In this document: positions 48,687-59,046 of the stretch, one piece after another
Layout: the number at the start of each line of letters is the position of its first letter
How positions within the stretch are numbered: the stretch's first letter is position 1
From: Herbaspirillum robiniae
GTDB taxonomy: Bacteria > Pseudomonadota > Gammaproteobacteria > Burkholderiales > Burkholderiaceae_D
NCBI RefSeq assembly: GCF_002213415.1
Contig: NZ_NJGU01000005.1
Coordinates: 248,001 to 312,000 of the forward strand
Direction of reading: 5' to 3'
DNA: 64,000 nt
Translations under genes and position numbers: made by a program
Notes under the pieces: model-generated
Told to the model about the DNA's origin: nothing
What the model saw: the letters and a program-made list of their open reading frames with translations, nothing else
The model's database searches: none

Positions 48687-49892
48687 TCAGACAGCCAATC
48701 CCGCCGCCACGCCGGAAGCCCAGGCCCACTGGAAATTATAGCCGCCCAGCCAGCCGGTGACGTCGACCGCCTCGCCGATGAAGTGCAGGCCCGGCGCCTT
48801 GGTCGCCATCATGGTCTGCTGCGACAGCTCGCGCGTATCCACGCCGCCCAGCGTCACTTCGGCCTTGCGGTAGCCTTCCGAACCGCTGGGCAGGATCACC
48901 CAGCGGTTGAGCGAATCGCCCAGCCGGCGCAGGGACTTGTCGGGCATGTCGGCGATGCGCGCGCCGGCGTCGACGCCGTTGACCTTGAGCCAGCCCTCGG
49001 CCAGCCGCCCCGGCAGCCATTGCGCCAGCAGGTTGCCGAGGTTCTTCTTCAGCGTGCCCTTGCCCTCGATCAGGGCCTCGGCCACATCCAGTTCCGGCAC
49101 CAGGTTCAGGGTCAGCGGCGTGCTCAGCTTCCAGTAGCTAGAGATCTGCAGGATGGCCGGGCCGGACAGGCCGCGGTGGGTAAACAGCAGGTCTTCCAGG
49201 AAATGGCCGCGCTCCTTCTTCTGGCCGGTCTCGACTGCCACCGGCAGCGCCAGCCCGGCCAGCTCGGTGAAAGGCTCCCAATGCCTGCCGTCGAAGGTCA
49301 GCGGCACCAGGCCGGGATTGGTGGCCACCAGCTTCAGGTCGAACTGGCGCGCGACGCGGTAGGCGAAGTCGGTGGCGCCGATCTTGGGGATGGACAGGCC
49401 GCCGGTGGCGATCACCACGCTGGAGGCCAGTATCTCGCCGGCGGCGGTGTCGATGCGAAACAGCTCGCCGCTCTTGCCGATCGACTCCACGGCGCAAGGC
49501 ATGCGCCAGGCGACGTTGCCGGCATCGCACTCGGCCTTGAGCATGGCGATGATGTCTTCCGACGAATCGTCGCAGAACAGCTGGCCCTTGTGCTTCTCGT
49601 GGAAGGCAATGCGATGGCGCTTGACCAGGGCGATGAAATCCTGCGGCGTATAGCGCGACAAGGCGCTGCGGCAGAAATGCGGATTCTGGGACAGATAGTT
49701 CTGCGGCCCGGCGCCGACGTTGGTGAAGTTGCAGCGCCCGCCGCCGGAGATGCGGATCTTTTCGGCCAGCTTGGCCGCATGATCGATCAGCACCACCCGC
49801 CGCCCGCGCTGGCCGGCCACGGCCGCGCACATCATGCCGGCGGCGCCGGCGCCGATCACGGCTACATCGAATTGCTGTTGGGTGCTGCTCAT
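48687..49892 (-). CDS. HI0933/YhiN-family flavoprotein
   Basis: A 401-aa FAD protein. Signatures are the N-terminal dinucleotide motif (DVAVIGAGAAGMMCAAVAGQRG), LAEKIRISGGGRCNFTN, ASSVVIATGGLSIPKIGATDFAY and LHFIGEAVDVTGWLGGYNFQWAWASG. Family members reduce or oxidise unknown substrates; some are linked to tRNA or quinone chemistry, but no activity is established. ATGs at 49895 and 49892 both follow GGAGGA; the second has the better spacing. Confidence 0.9.
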   Translation of the reverse strand: MSSTQQQFDVAVIGAGAAGMMCAAVAGQRGRRVVLIDHAAKLAEKIRISGGGRCNFTNVGAGPQNYLSQNPHFCRSALSRYTPQDFIALVKRHRIAFHEKHKGQLFCDDSSEDIIAMLKAECDAGNVAWRMPCAVESIGKSGELFRIDTAAGEILASSVVIATGGLSIPKIGATDFAYRVARQFDLKLVATNPGLVPLTFDGRHWEPFTELAGLALPVAVETGQKKERGHFLEDLLFTHRGLSGPAILQISSYWKLSTPLTLNLVPELDVAEALIEGKGTLKKNLGNLLAQWLPGRLAEGWLKVNGVDAGARIADMPDKSLRRLGDSLNRWVILPSGSEGYRKAEVTLGGVDTRELSQQTMMATKAPGLHFIGEAVDVTGWLGGYNFQWAWASGVAAGLAV

Positions 49893-50102
49893 CATTCCTC
49901 CGGCTGACATCTCGGATGCGGCCCGAGCGCGCGTCAAAAGCGCGATTGCAAAGCCGTGATTGTCCGCGATTCGACCGCACAAGGCAAAAACACGTGTGCG
50001 GCTGTGGAAAAGACAAAGGCCGGCATCTCTCGATGCCGGCCCCTGCCCTCTCGCCTTGCCCGGACACGCGCTCTGCAATCGCGCGCCCGGTGCGGGCAAG
50101 AC

Positions 50103-51347
50103 CTACTGGAAATACGGCGGCGGCTCCACGCCCATCCACAGCTCGGAAGACAGCCGCATCATGTCGTTGAGCGAACCGCGCTGGGCGAACATCTGGCGCA
50201 GCCAGCCGGCGTCGGACAGGCGGTCATGCGCGATGCGGCGCAGGCGCTGCACGGTCTGCTGCTCCGCCTCGTTCTGCACATAGGGTTCCAGCAGTTGCAG
50301 TTGCTGCAGCAGGTGCTCGAAGATGGGCAGCTTGCGCGACTCCGACGGCGTGGCGCCGTGCAGCGCCAGCATTCCGTTCAAGCCGAAGCGGCTGGCCTCG
50401 AAGCGGTTGTACTGGTAGAGCAGGTAGAAATCGTCGCCGATCACGAACGGACGCTCGGTCAGCACCCAGCGCGCCAGCAGCTGCGCGTAGGCGCCCAGGT
50501 GGGCGGCGTGCTCGATGGTCAGCGGCGTGTCGCAGACGCGGATTTCCACGGTGCCGTACTCGGGCTTGGGACGGATGTCCCAGTAGAAGTCCTTCATGCT
50601 GGCGACGATGCCCATCTGGATCAGCTCGTCGTAATAGGTCTCGAACTCGGCCCAGCGCGTATGCACCGGCGCCGTGCCCGACAGCGGAAAGGCGCGCACC
50701 ACGTTGCTGCGCGAGGAATCGAACTTGGTGTCGGCGCCCTGGTAGAACGGCGAGGCCGCCGACAGCGCGATGAAATGCGGCACGTAACGCGAGAAGGCGT
50801 GCGTCAGGTACAGCGCGTCGTCGCCATTGGGCACGCCGATGTGGATATGCTGGCCGAACACGGTGAAGGTCTTGGCCAGGTAGCCGTACTTCTCGTGCAG
50901 GTAGTGGAAACGCTCGCTGGGCGTGATGCGCTGCTCGTTCCAGTGCTGGAACGGATGCGCGCCGCCGCCGGAGACGTCGATGTTCAGATATTGCGCGCCC
51001 TTGTTGAGCGCGGCGCGCAGGCCCTTGAGCTCTTCGATCAGTTCGTCCACGCGGGTGTGGATGCCGGAGTTGAGCTCGATCATACCCTGCGTCATCTCCA
51101 GCTTGATCTGCTTTTGCAGATCGCGCGGCTCGATCCAGTTCAGCAGGTCGACCGCATCGCTGGCCAGGTTGTAGTTGCGGCGGTTGACCAGCTGCAGCTC
51201 AAGCTCGATGCCCATGGTGAAAGGCGTCGACGAGCTGAACGGCAGGATGCCGGCGCTGGTCTGCGGACCGGCCGCGTGCTCTTGCGGCGCAGCCGCAGCC
51301 GTGGCTGCGCCCTCCGCGTCGTTTCGGATCAGTGTCTCGGTATTCAT
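50103..51347 (-). CDS. ybdK: Carboxylate-amine ligase (YbdK/GCS2 family)
   Basis: A 414-aa protein of the glutamate-cysteine ligase 2 family. Key segments are PFTMGIELELQLV (Mg/glutamate site), QGMIELNSGIHT, FTVFGQHIHIGV and PEYGTVEIRVCDTPLT. YbdK proteins have weak glutamate-cysteine ligase activity; the natural substrate is unsettled. Its ATG overlaps the stop of the CPA2 antiporter gene (ATGA), so the two are co-translated. An Ala-rich 40-residue N-terminal extension precedes the domain. Confidence 0.92.
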   Translation of the reverse strand: MNTETLIRNDAEGAATAAAAPQEHAAGPQTSAGILPFSSSTPFTMGIELELQLVNRRNYNLASDAVDLLNWIEPRDLQKQIKLEMTQGMIELNSGIHTRVDELIEELKGLRAALNKGAQYLNIDVSGGGAHPFQHWNEQRITPSERFHYLHEKYGYLAKTFTVFGQHIHIGVPNGDDALYLTHAFSRYVPHFIALSAASPFYQGADTKFDSSRSNVVRAFPLSGTAPVHTRWAEFETYYDELIQMGIVASMKDFYWDIRPKPEYGTVEIRVCDTPLTIEHAAHLGAYAQLLARWVLTERPFVIGDDFYLLYQYNRFEASRFGLNGMLALHGATPSESRKLPIFEHLLQQLQLLEPYVQNEAEQQTVQRLRRIAHDRLSDAGWLRQMFAQRGSLNDMMRLSSELWMGVEPPPYFQ

Positions 51348-52552
51348 TCGCGTCCACTCTCTCCAGATTTGATCAGCGCAAACTGAGTCGCCACCGGGCC
51401 CAGGAACTCCAGCACGATCAGCGTGCCCGCCAACAGCGGCAGCACGTTGGCCGTGGTGTGCGGGTACAACGACGACACCGTCTGCATCAATCCCACGCCC
51501 ACTTCGGTCATGGGCAGGGTTCCCAATGTCAGCAGCCCGGCCTGGCGCCAGTTCATGCGCGCGAAACGCGCGAACAGGAAGACCCCGCAAGCCATCGCCA
51601 GGAACCGCGCGGCGATCAGGATCAGCACCGAGAAGCCGAGGATGGTCAGGTCCGACAGGCGCATCGATGCGCCCACGGTGACGAACAGCATCACCACGAA
51701 CAATTCGTTGGCGACGCCGAACTCCAGCTCCATCAAATCGAACTGGCGATCCAGGTTCTTCGACAGGATGGCGAAGATCAGCATGGTCAGCATCACCGGC
51801 AAATGCAGCGCATGCGCCACGCCGATGGCCAGCGCGATCACCGAGATCACCAGCACGAACTGCGAACTGCTCTCGCGCCCCAGCAGCCGCGCCAGCGGCA
51901 TCATCAGCCAATAGGTCAGGTAGGCCAGCACGGCCGAGCCGACCAGCGAATACAGCGTGTGCTGGATCAGCGTCCAGACCGGCGTGCCGGCCTCATGGGC
52001 GATCACCGGCAGCAGCGCGTAGGCGGCCAGCACGGCGACGAAGTTGTTCAGCGCGGTCATGGCCGCCAGGCGACGCGTGACCTGGCCCTCGGCCTTCAGG
52101 TCGCGGAGCACCACCAGCACCACCGCCGGCGCGGTGGCAATCGCCATCACGCCGCCCAGCAGGGCCATCACCGGATCGGTGCCGAACCACGTGAGCGCGG
52201 CGCTGACGAAGCCGAAGCACAATACCGCCGACGTGGCGACCGTGATCAGCAGCCATTTTTCACGGCGCAGCCAGCCGATGTCGACATAGCGCCCGAGCTG
52301 GTAGACCACCAGCGCGACGGCGATGTCGGCAAAGACGTTGGTGACCTTGAGTACTTCACCTGACAGCAGGTTGAGGCCGCCGGCGCCGAGCACGAAACCC
52401 ACCAGCAGATAGCCGGTGATGCGCGGCACCCAGGGCGACTTGGAAACTACGTAACCCGCGATCAGCCCGAACAGCAACAAGCCGCCGAATACCAGCAAGG
52501 CATTCCATTGCAGCGACTGTGCGAGGGTGAAAGACGGAAGAGCCCACTCCAT
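51344..52552 (-). CDS. CPA2-family cation/proton antiporter (KefB-like, no RCK domain)
   Basis: A 402-aa membrane protein with about 12 helices and the Na/H-exchanger domain (GLIAGYVVSKSPWVPRITGYLLVGFVLGAGGLNLLS; VFADIAVALVVYQLG). It stops after the membrane domain and lacks the C-terminal TrkA-N/RCK domain of KefB/KefC. AGGAGGAGAT gives a strong ribosome site for the ATG at 52552. Coupling to a glutamate-cysteine-ligase-like enzyme recalls glutathione-gated potassium efflux, but this is inference. Confidence 0.9.
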   Translation of the reverse strand: MEWALPSFTLAQSLQWNALLVFGGLLLFGLIAGYVVSKSPWVPRITGYLLVGFVLGAGGLNLLSGEVLKVTNVFADIAVALVVYQLGRYVDIGWLRREKWLLITVATSAVLCFGFVSAALTWFGTDPVMALLGGVMAIATAPAVVLVVLRDLKAEGQVTRRLAAMTALNNFVAVLAAYALLPVIAHEAGTPVWTLIQHTLYSLVGSAVLAYLTYWLMMPLARLLGRESSSQFVLVISVIALAIGVAHALHLPVMLTMLIFAILSKNLDRQFDLMELEFGVANELFVVMLFVTVGASMRLSDLTILGFSVLILIAARFLAMACGVFLFARFARMNWRQAGLLTLGTLPMTEVGVGLMQTVSSLYPHTTANVLPLLAGTLIVLEFLGPVATQFALIKSGESGRE

Positions 52553-52843
52553 ATCTCCTCCTGAGAACAATGATTCGGATTGTTGAAACCGCGCCGCATC
52601 GCATGGACAGGACCACACTGCATGCACTGCGCGGATCGCGAGAGCGCCGGTAAGCCGTTCGACGTGTCGATGGATGCTTGCCCGATGATGTCGGTGCTGG
52701 CTGATGGAGCCTAGCCGATGATGCTGCTCGTCGCGATGATCTTTTTTATATTACAACGGAATAATTGATTTTCTTCGTTTGATGTTTTTCGGTTTGAAGT
52801 TTATCCGCTGCGCATGCAGTCCGGGATCAAGAGTTTTGGTGCC

Positions 52844-55800
52844 TCATTGTTCCCAGAAGCGGCCATCGGCGGTAATCAGAGCAGACCTGATTCGCTTGTC
52901 AGAAAACACCGACAGCAGCGCCGCGCGATAGCCCGCCAGTTGCGCCGCGTAGTCGGCGCGCTCGCTGTCCAGCAGGCGCCGCTTGTAATCGAGGATCCAC
53001 ACTTCATCGTCGAAGCTGACCACGCGATCGCAGCGCAGCACGCCGCCAGGCGTGACGACTTCCATCTCGTTGCGCGACCAGCGGTGCAGCGCGGGATTGA
53101 AGAAGCGCTCCAGTTCCGGTTGCGCGAACACGTGCAGCGCCTGCGCGTGCACCACCTGCGCCATCTCCGCCGAGATCCCCAGCCAGCGCACCAGGGCCGC
53201 TGCTTGCGGCACCTGCGGCGGCCATTGCGGCGACCACGTTACGCGCTCCAGCAGCGCATGCAGCGCCACGCCTTCGTCGATGGCGGCGCTGCCGGCCAGC
53301 GTTCCGTCTTCGCCGACGGCGATGGGGGCGTCGTCTTCGTCATCGAACGCGGCGCCGAAGAGAGACGGCGGCACCGGGCGCGGATCGAACAGCGCCAGCG
53401 CGAAGCCCTGCGCCGCTTGCGCCGCGCCGGCTTCAGCCACCGCTTCCGCGGCGATCTCGCGCACCGGCGCGTCGCCGGCGAACAGGCGCTGGTACCAGCT
53501 GCCCTCCTGCACGCCGCCCTCGCCCGCGCCGCGCGTGCCGGCCACGCCCGACACCAGCAGCAGTTGCTTGGCGCGCGTGACGGCGACGTAGAGCAGGTTC
53601 CAGTCCTCCTGCAGGCGGAAGCCTTCCTCGGCGTCGAACAGGTGCTCGCGCGCGAGTCCGCGCTCGCTGCGGCGACCGAAGGCCGAGAAATGCGTGGGCG
53701 CGTCCTCGTCCTGCGGCCACTCGCACAGGATGCCGACGTTGTCGTCCACCGAGTCGCTGTGGTTGGCGTCGAGGATGGCCACCACCGGCGCCTCCAGGCC
53801 TTTGGCGCTGTGCACGGTAAGGATGCGCACGGCGTCGGCCGCGGCATCGACGCTGGCCTCGTCGGGCGCGTCGCCGCCGGCGCTGCGCTGCAGTATGCGC
53901 AAGGCATCGATGAATTTGGGCAGGCTGGGATAACGGCCCGCGTCCATGTTCAGCGACAGTTCGACGAAGGCCGCGATGTTGCCCAGCGTCTGGCTGCGCG
54001 TGAGCGGCGAGGCATTCTGCGCATAGCGCGCCACCAGCTCGCCCTGGTGCAGGATCATGTCCAGCAGGTCGTGCACCGGCAAATGCGGCGCGGCCTGCAG
54101 CCAGCGTTCCAGCAGATTGACCGCGCGCACCATGCCGGCGGAGGCGACGCCCTCGCGCTGCATGGCCTGCATGCGCCACCACCAGTGACCGGCGCCGCCC
54201 TGCGCGTCGTTGCGCGAGGCGATCTGGATCAGGTCGTCGTCGGACGCGCCCACGATCGGGCTCTTCAGCACATGCGCCAGCGCGCGCGTGTCGTTGGGCG
54301 TGATCAAGAACGTCAGCAGCGCGATCAGGTCGGCGATCTCCAGCGACTCCAGCAGGCCGCCGCGCTTGTCGGAGACGAAGGGAATGCCGGCCGAGCGCAA
54401 CGCGCTCTCGTAGGCGGCCAGGTGCGTGCGCTTCCTGACCAGCAGCATGACGTCGCTCCAGCGCATGGCGCGCGTTCCCTTGCCCTCGGCCACCGGCACC
54501 TCGCGGAAGGCCTTGATCAGGGCCTGCGCCAGCGCCTCGCCTTCAAGGCGGCGGCGCGCGTCTTCTTCCTCTTCGCGCGGGTTGGTCAGCGGATTGCGCC
54601 AGGCGATGACCGTTTCAGGCTCATCGGCTGCGTCCTCCTGCGGCTGTTCTTCCGGCTCGGCCTCGGCGACCTTTGCCAGCGGCAACCGCCACACCTCGCC
54701 GCCTTGCATGCCCAGCGTGGTCTGCGCGGCGAACAGCGGATTGCCGCCTTGCAGGAAGGAGCGGTTCAATACCTCCACCACCGCGCTGGCATTGCGGCGG
54801 GTCTGGTTGGCGCGCAGGACGGCGGCGCCCTGGGCGCGCAGCAACTCGCGCGCGGCCACGAACACGCGCGGCTCGGCGCGGCGGAAGCGATAGATCGACT
54901 GCTTGGGGTCGCCCACCACGAACACGCTGGGCTGCGAAGCGTCGTCGCCATAGGCGCGCAGCCAGGAGCGCACGATGCTCCATTGCAGCGGATTGGTGTC
55001 CTGGAACTCGTCCAGCAGGATGTGCTTGTAACGCGCGTCCAGGCGGGTCTGCAGATAGGCGGCGCTGGATTCGTCGTTGAGCAGGCGGTAGGCCTGCCAT
55101 TCGAGGTCGGCGAAGTCGAACACTCGCTGCTCCGACTTCACCTCCTGATAGAAATCGAGATAGGCGCGCCCGGCGGAGAACAGCGCGCGGTTCAGCTGCA
55201 CCACCAACTTTTCCTTGCTGCGCAGCTGCAGCGCCCTGAGCGCCTCGCCGACGGCATTGAATTGCGCCTCGAAGGTTTCCAGCGCGGCGTCGTCGCTGTC
55301 GGCGCCGAACTGCTTCACCAGCGCGGCAACCAGCGACTTGACCTTGCCGTTCTTGCGCGGCTTGTCCTTGTCGTCGAAGAACTGGGTGTACAGCGCCTCG
55401 AAATTCTCCAGCCCGGCGCCGGCCGTCAACGCGCTCTCGATGGCCACGGCGCGCGCCTTGTTGGCGGCGCCGCCCTGCCCCAGCAGTACCGCCAGCAGCG
55501 ATGCGCGTTCGCACAGTTCGCGCGTTTCCCACAGCGACAGCCGCGCGTCCAGGCGTGCGTCGTCGCCGCACATCTGCTCCAGCCACAGTAGCGGCGTGGG
55601 CATGTCGACCTGGTCGGCGTCGTCGCCGTCATCCTGGGTCGCGGCCCACCATTCGGCGCGCTTGTCGATGAAAGCATCGAGCAGGTTGCGGGCGTTGAAG
55701 TCGCCGGCCAGGTCGTACAGCTCGAGCAGCGCCGCCTTCGCGCCTTCGCCCTTGGGCGTGCGCAGGCCTTGCATGAAACGGCGATAGGCTTCGTCCAGCA

Positions 55801-56296
55801 GCTCGCCGTTCTTCTCGGTCAGCGAATAGCCGTGCGGCACGCCCGCGGCCAGCGGCGCGATCTGCAGCAGTCGCGCGAACCAGCTGTGGAAGGTATCGAT
55901 CGACAGGCTTTGCTCCGACGACAGGATGCGCTCGTACAAGCCGCGCGCCGCCGGCATCAGCCGCGCCAGGTCGGCCTCGGCCACGCCGCGCTCGCGCAGC
56001 AGCGCCGCCGCGTGGGCGTCGTCGGCCAGCGCCAGCTCATGCAGCAGCTCCATCAGGCGCTCGCGCATTTCCTGCGCCGCCTTGCGGGTGAAGGTGATGG
56101 CCAGCAGTTCGGATGCCTGCGCGCCCGACAGCAGCAGGCGCAGCATGCGCGCCACCAGCAGCCAGGTCTTGCCGCTGCCGGCGCAGGCCTCGACCACCAC
56201 CGAATGGCGCGGATCGCAGGCCGCGCGCGTGAACACGGCGGCGTCGACGGGCTCGCCGTCGACCTCGTAGGCGGCCGGTTTCTTATTCTCGCTCAC
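52844..56296 (-). CDS. addA: AddA helicase-nuclease subunit (RecB-like)
   Basis: An 1150-aa UvrD-type helicase with a C-terminal nuclease. Visible: Walker A VVEACAGSGKTWLL, ITFTRKAAQEMRERL, the DExQ box LLDEFQDTNPLQW, VVGDPKQSIYRFRRAEP, the late motif VRILTVHSAKGLEAPVV, LLYVAVTRAK, and a nuclease core ending EVWILDYKRR. With AddB it processes double-strand breaks for recombination. The GTG at 56296 overlaps the addB stop (GTGA) and follows AGGGAG; a GTG two codons upstream is possible. Confidence 0.93.
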   Translation of the reverse strand: MSENKKPAAYEVDGEPVDAAVFTRAACDPRHSVVVEACAGSGKTWLLVARMLRLLLSGAQASELLAITFTRKAAQEMRERLMELLHELALADDAHAAALLRERGVAEADLARLMPAARGLYERILSSEQSLSIDTFHSWFARLLQIAPLAAGVPHGYSLTEKNGELLDEAYRRFMQGLRTPKGEGAKAALLELYDLAGDFNARNLLDAFIDKRAEWWAATQDDGDDADQVDMPTPLLWLEQMCGDDARLDARLSLWETRELCERASLLAVLLGQGGAANKARAVAIESALTAGAGLENFEALYTQFFDDKDKPRKNGKVKSLVAALVKQFGADSDDAALETFEAQFNAVGEALRALQLRSKEKLVVQLNRALFSAGRAYLDFYQEVKSEQRVFDFADLEWQAYRLLNDESSAAYLQTRLDARYKHILLDEFQDTNPLQWSIVRSWLRAYGDDASQPSVFVVGDPKQSIYRFRRAEPRVFVAARELLRAQGAAVLRANQTRRNASAVVEVLNRSFLQGGNPLFAAQTTLGMQGGEVWRLPLAKVAEAEPEEQPQEDAADEPETVIAWRNPLTNPREEEEDARRRLEGEALAQALIKAFREVPVAEGKGTRAMRWSDVMLLVRKRTHLAAYESALRSAGIPFVSDKRGGLLESLEIADLIALLTFLITPNDTRALAHVLKSPIVGASDDDLIQIASRNDAQGGAGHWWWRMQAMQREGVASAGMVRAVNLLERWLQAAPHLPVHDLLDMILHQGELVARYAQNASPLTRSQTLGNIAAFVELSLNMDAGRYPSLPKFIDALRILQRSAGGDAPDEASVDAAADAVRILTVHSAKGLEAPVVAILDANHSDSVDDNVGILCEWPQDEDAPTHFSAFGRRSERGLAREHLFDAEEGFRLQEDWNLLYVAVTRAKQLLLVSGVAGTRGAGEGGVQEGSWYQRLFAGDAPVREIAAEAVAEAGAAQAAQGFALALFDPRPVPPSLFGAAFDDEDDAPIAVGEDGTLAGSAAIDEGVALHALLERVTWSPQWPPQVPQAAALVRWLGISAEMAQVVHAQALHVFAQPELERFFNPALHRWSRNEMEVVTPGGVLRCDRVVSFDDEVWILDYKRRLLDSERADYAAQLAGYRAALLSVFSDKRIRSALITADGRFWEQ

Positions 56297-59046
56297 AGCC
56301 ACGCTCCCTTGCGGCACAACCCGCGCATGTCGCAGTACTGGCATACCGTTTCGATGCCGTTGGCGGGCAAGGCGGCGCCATGCGCCACGGCTTGCATGGT
56401 GGTCGATATCTGCTGTTTCAGCATCTGCTGTTTGCGGCTGAATTCGGGGGCGGCGGCGTCGCCGATCTTCTTGTCGGCGCCCAGCTCCAGCGCGACGTAG
56501 TGGGCGGCGTCGATGCGACTGTCGGCCAGCAGGCCGTAGAAGGCCAGCTGGTGATCGTCCTCATCCTTCACCTTCTGCTTCAGGCTGACGGCGGCGCGCG
56601 TCTTGTAGTCGAGCAGCGCGCGTTCGCCGGCCTCATTCTGGTCGATGCGGTCGAGACGGCCGTAGAGTTCGATCGCGCCGTCGTCCCAGGCCAGCATGCT
56701 TGACTGCGCCTCCTCGCCGATCACGAAACGCCAGCCCTGTGCCTCGCGCTCGTTGGCCCACAAGAGGTAGGCGGGGATCACCTTCTGCCAGCGCGCGTAG
56801 TAGGAAAGCGCCGCCGGATGCTGGTTCATGGCGCGGTTGAAGACCTCGGCGGAGACCTCTTCCAGCAGCGCGGCGCGCGCGCCTTGCGGCGTGTCGCGGT
56901 CGCGCACGGTCTCGTGGTAGCGCGTCAGAATCTCATGCAGCCAGCTGCCGTAGTCGCGCTTCTCGGGCATGTCGGAGAGCTCGTCCATCACCGCCACGCG
57001 CAGCATGCGCTGGGCGAAGAATTGATAAGGGCAGGCCAGGAAACTGCCGAACGAACTCGACGACAGCTTGCCCGGCAGCAGCGCCGGCGCGACCGGCGCC
57101 GGCATGACCGAAGGCGCGGCCTGCAGCGTCTTCTCGGGCGGCGGCGCGCTGATCTCGCGTAGCGGCGGCAAGCCGTCCTGCGCCAGCTTCAGTTCCAGCC
57201 GCTGCACCCAGGGACTGACCGGATTGGGCTCGCCGTCCTGCCGGGTCTGCCAGCACAGCACGACCTCGTCGTTGACGCACAGCAGCTCGGTCAGGTCGCG
57301 CAATTGCTGGCGCTGGCGCGAGGCGCGCGTGGCGAGGTTCAGTTCGCGCCGCACGGCGTTGGAGAAGAACAGGGTTTCCTGCGGCGGCGAGGGCAGGTGC
57401 GCGGCGTCGGCGCCGATCACCAGCACCGCGTCGAACCGGCGCAGGCGCGCGCCGTTCAGCGGCAGCATCACCACCCGGCGGTCGCTGATGGGCGGCATGT
57501 ACGAGGTCGCGTCGAGTCGCAGGTTGAGCAATGCGCGCCACTCCGGGAAGGAAAATTCGTCCTGCAGTCCGCCGCCCTGCTCGGCGGCGATCTCGTCGAG
57601 CAGCAGCAGGCATTGTTCGCCGGCCACGTCAGCGCGCAGCGCGGCTTCCATATCCAGCGCCGCAAACATCGCGCGCTCGGCGCGGCACCACGCCGCCAGC
57701 GTCTTGCGGCCGGTGAACTGGGCGGCCTGGCGCGCCAGCGTGACGATGCATGCCAGGTCGCCGCTGTCGGCGGCGTCGGCGAAGGCGTTCTGCAAGGCGC
57801 TCCAGTCGCCGGCGATGTTGGCGCGGCGCAGCCTGGCTTCGACCCGCATCACGCGGTCGGCCCGGGCTTCGTCGCCGGCGAAGACGAAGGGCGACTTCAG
57901 CAGATCCAGCAGCGCGCCGGTCTCGCCGCGCGCCGATACCAGTTCGTTCCATGCCGCCAGCGCGGCGGCGGCGCGCGTGGTGGAAAGCTTCCATCCGGTT
58001 TCGTCGGCCACGGCCACCTGGGCGCGCTCCAGCAGCGCCCGCAGGCGACGCGCCGTCACCCGGTCCTGCGCCACCACGGCGATCTCGCTCTTGCCCTGCT
58101 CCAGCCAGCGCAGCACGATCTGCGCGCTTTGCACGGCGGCGTTTTCCAGGTCGCCGGCCGGGCACAGCGCGGGCATGGCAAGGGCGGGGATGGCGGCGCT
58201 TTCTGCGTTCTCCGTGTTTTCCGGCGGCGGCGTATCGTCGTCCTGCGCCAGCTCGGACCAGGCGCCGAGATACACCGGATGCAGCGGCGCGATCGCTGCC
58301 CGGCTCCAGTCCAGCGTGACCACCCGCACCGGCTGGCGCTCGGCCCATGCGGCCAGGAAGGCGGCGTCCAGCGGCTCGGGCGCGGTGGGGCTGACCCAGA
58401 TCAGCGGCATGGCGGCGTCCGCCGCCAGCGCCAGCATGGCGTCGAAGCGCTGGGCGATGCGGTCGCTGGCGTCCAGTTGCCCTTTCCATACCTGCCATAC
58501 CAGTTGCGCCTCGTCGGAGAGCATGCCGTGCGCCGAGGGTTCGAGCTGTTCCAGCAGTTGCGCCAGCGCCTGGCGCCAGCGGTCGTCGGCGGCATCGGCG
58601 TTGGCCCGGATCTCGGGCAGCAGCGCCATGGTGAGCTCATCGGAGAGCGCCAGCAGCGTGTGCGCCAGCGGCAGCAGGTCGGCGTTGCGGCGCGCGGAAA
58701 ACATTTTCTTGAGCCAGCCGTGCTCGCGCAGCTGGGCGTACAGCTGCATCAGCCGTTCGCTCTCGGGCGGCGCGGACTGTTCGACGGGCGGCTGCATGGC
58801 CAGCAGGCCCGAGGGCGTGTTGATGCGCGGCGCCAGGTAAGGCCGGCGCAGCTCGCGCGCCAGCGCGGCCTTGAAATTCTGCGCGTGCGAGAACGCCGGC
58901 ACCAGCAGCTGGCAACCCGAGAGGTCGAGCGCGCCGCCCTGCCCGGCCAGCGCGTCGCCCAGCGGCTGTCCCTCCCTCAGCAGCAGGCGCACGGCCTGTT
59001 GCCAGAAATCGGGAGACGGCGGAATCGGGACGGTTGCTAGAGGCAT
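56293..59046 (-). CDS. addB: AddB nuclease subunit
   Basis: A 917-aa inactivated-helicase/nuclease protein. The C-terminal PD-(D/E)XK domain has GERALLDYKTRAA as the catalytic core. Four cysteines fit the AddB iron-sulfur clamp: one in FLACPYQFFAQRM and three in VCQYCDMRGLCRKG at the very end. The N-terminal helicase-like part is divergent, as usual for AddB. It is the first gene of the addBA operon. Proteobacterial AddAB replaces RecBCD. Confidence 0.92.
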   Translation of the reverse strand: MPLATVPIPPSPDFWQQAVRLLLREGQPLGDALAGQGGALDLSGCQLLVPAFSHAQNFKAALARELRRPYLAPRINTPSGLLAMQPPVEQSAPPESERLMQLYAQLREHGWLKKMFSARRNADLLPLAHTLLALSDELTMALLPEIRANADAADDRWRQALAQLLEQLEPSAHGMLSDEAQLVWQVWKGQLDASDRIAQRFDAMLALAADAAMPLIWVSPTAPEPLDAAFLAAWAERQPVRVVTLDWSRAAIAPLHPVYLGAWSELAQDDDTPPPENTENAESAAIPALAMPALCPAGDLENAAVQSAQIVLRWLEQGKSEIAVVAQDRVTARRLRALLERAQVAVADETGWKLSTTRAAAALAAWNELVSARGETGALLDLLKSPFVFAGDEARADRVMRVEARLRRANIAGDWSALQNAFADAADSGDLACIVTLARQAAQFTGRKTLAAWCRAERAMFAALDMEAALRADVAGEQCLLLLDEIAAEQGGGLQDEFSFPEWRALLNLRLDATSYMPPISDRRVVMLPLNGARLRRFDAVLVIGADAAHLPSPPQETLFFSNAVRRELNLATRASRQRQQLRDLTELLCVNDEVVLCWQTRQDGEPNPVSPWVQRLELKLAQDGLPPLREISAPPPEKTLQAAPSVMPAPVAPALLPGKLSSSSFGSFLACPYQFFAQRMLRVAVMDELSDMPEKRDYGSWLHEILTRYHETVRDRDTPQGARAALLEEVSAEVFNRAMNQHPAALSYYARWQKVIPAYLLWANEREAQGWRFVIGEEAQSSMLAWDDGAIELYGRLDRIDQNEAGERALLDYKTRAAVSLKQKVKDEDDHQLAFYGLLADSRIDAAHYVALELGADKKIGDAAAPEFSRKQQMLKQQISTTMQAVAHGAALPANGIETVCQYCDMRGLCRKGAWL

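Noticed and set aside
52814..55591. 925-codon open frame on the plus strand
   Set aside because: Composition rich in Arg, Gln and His is typical of antisense translation of addA, which has all helicase motifs.
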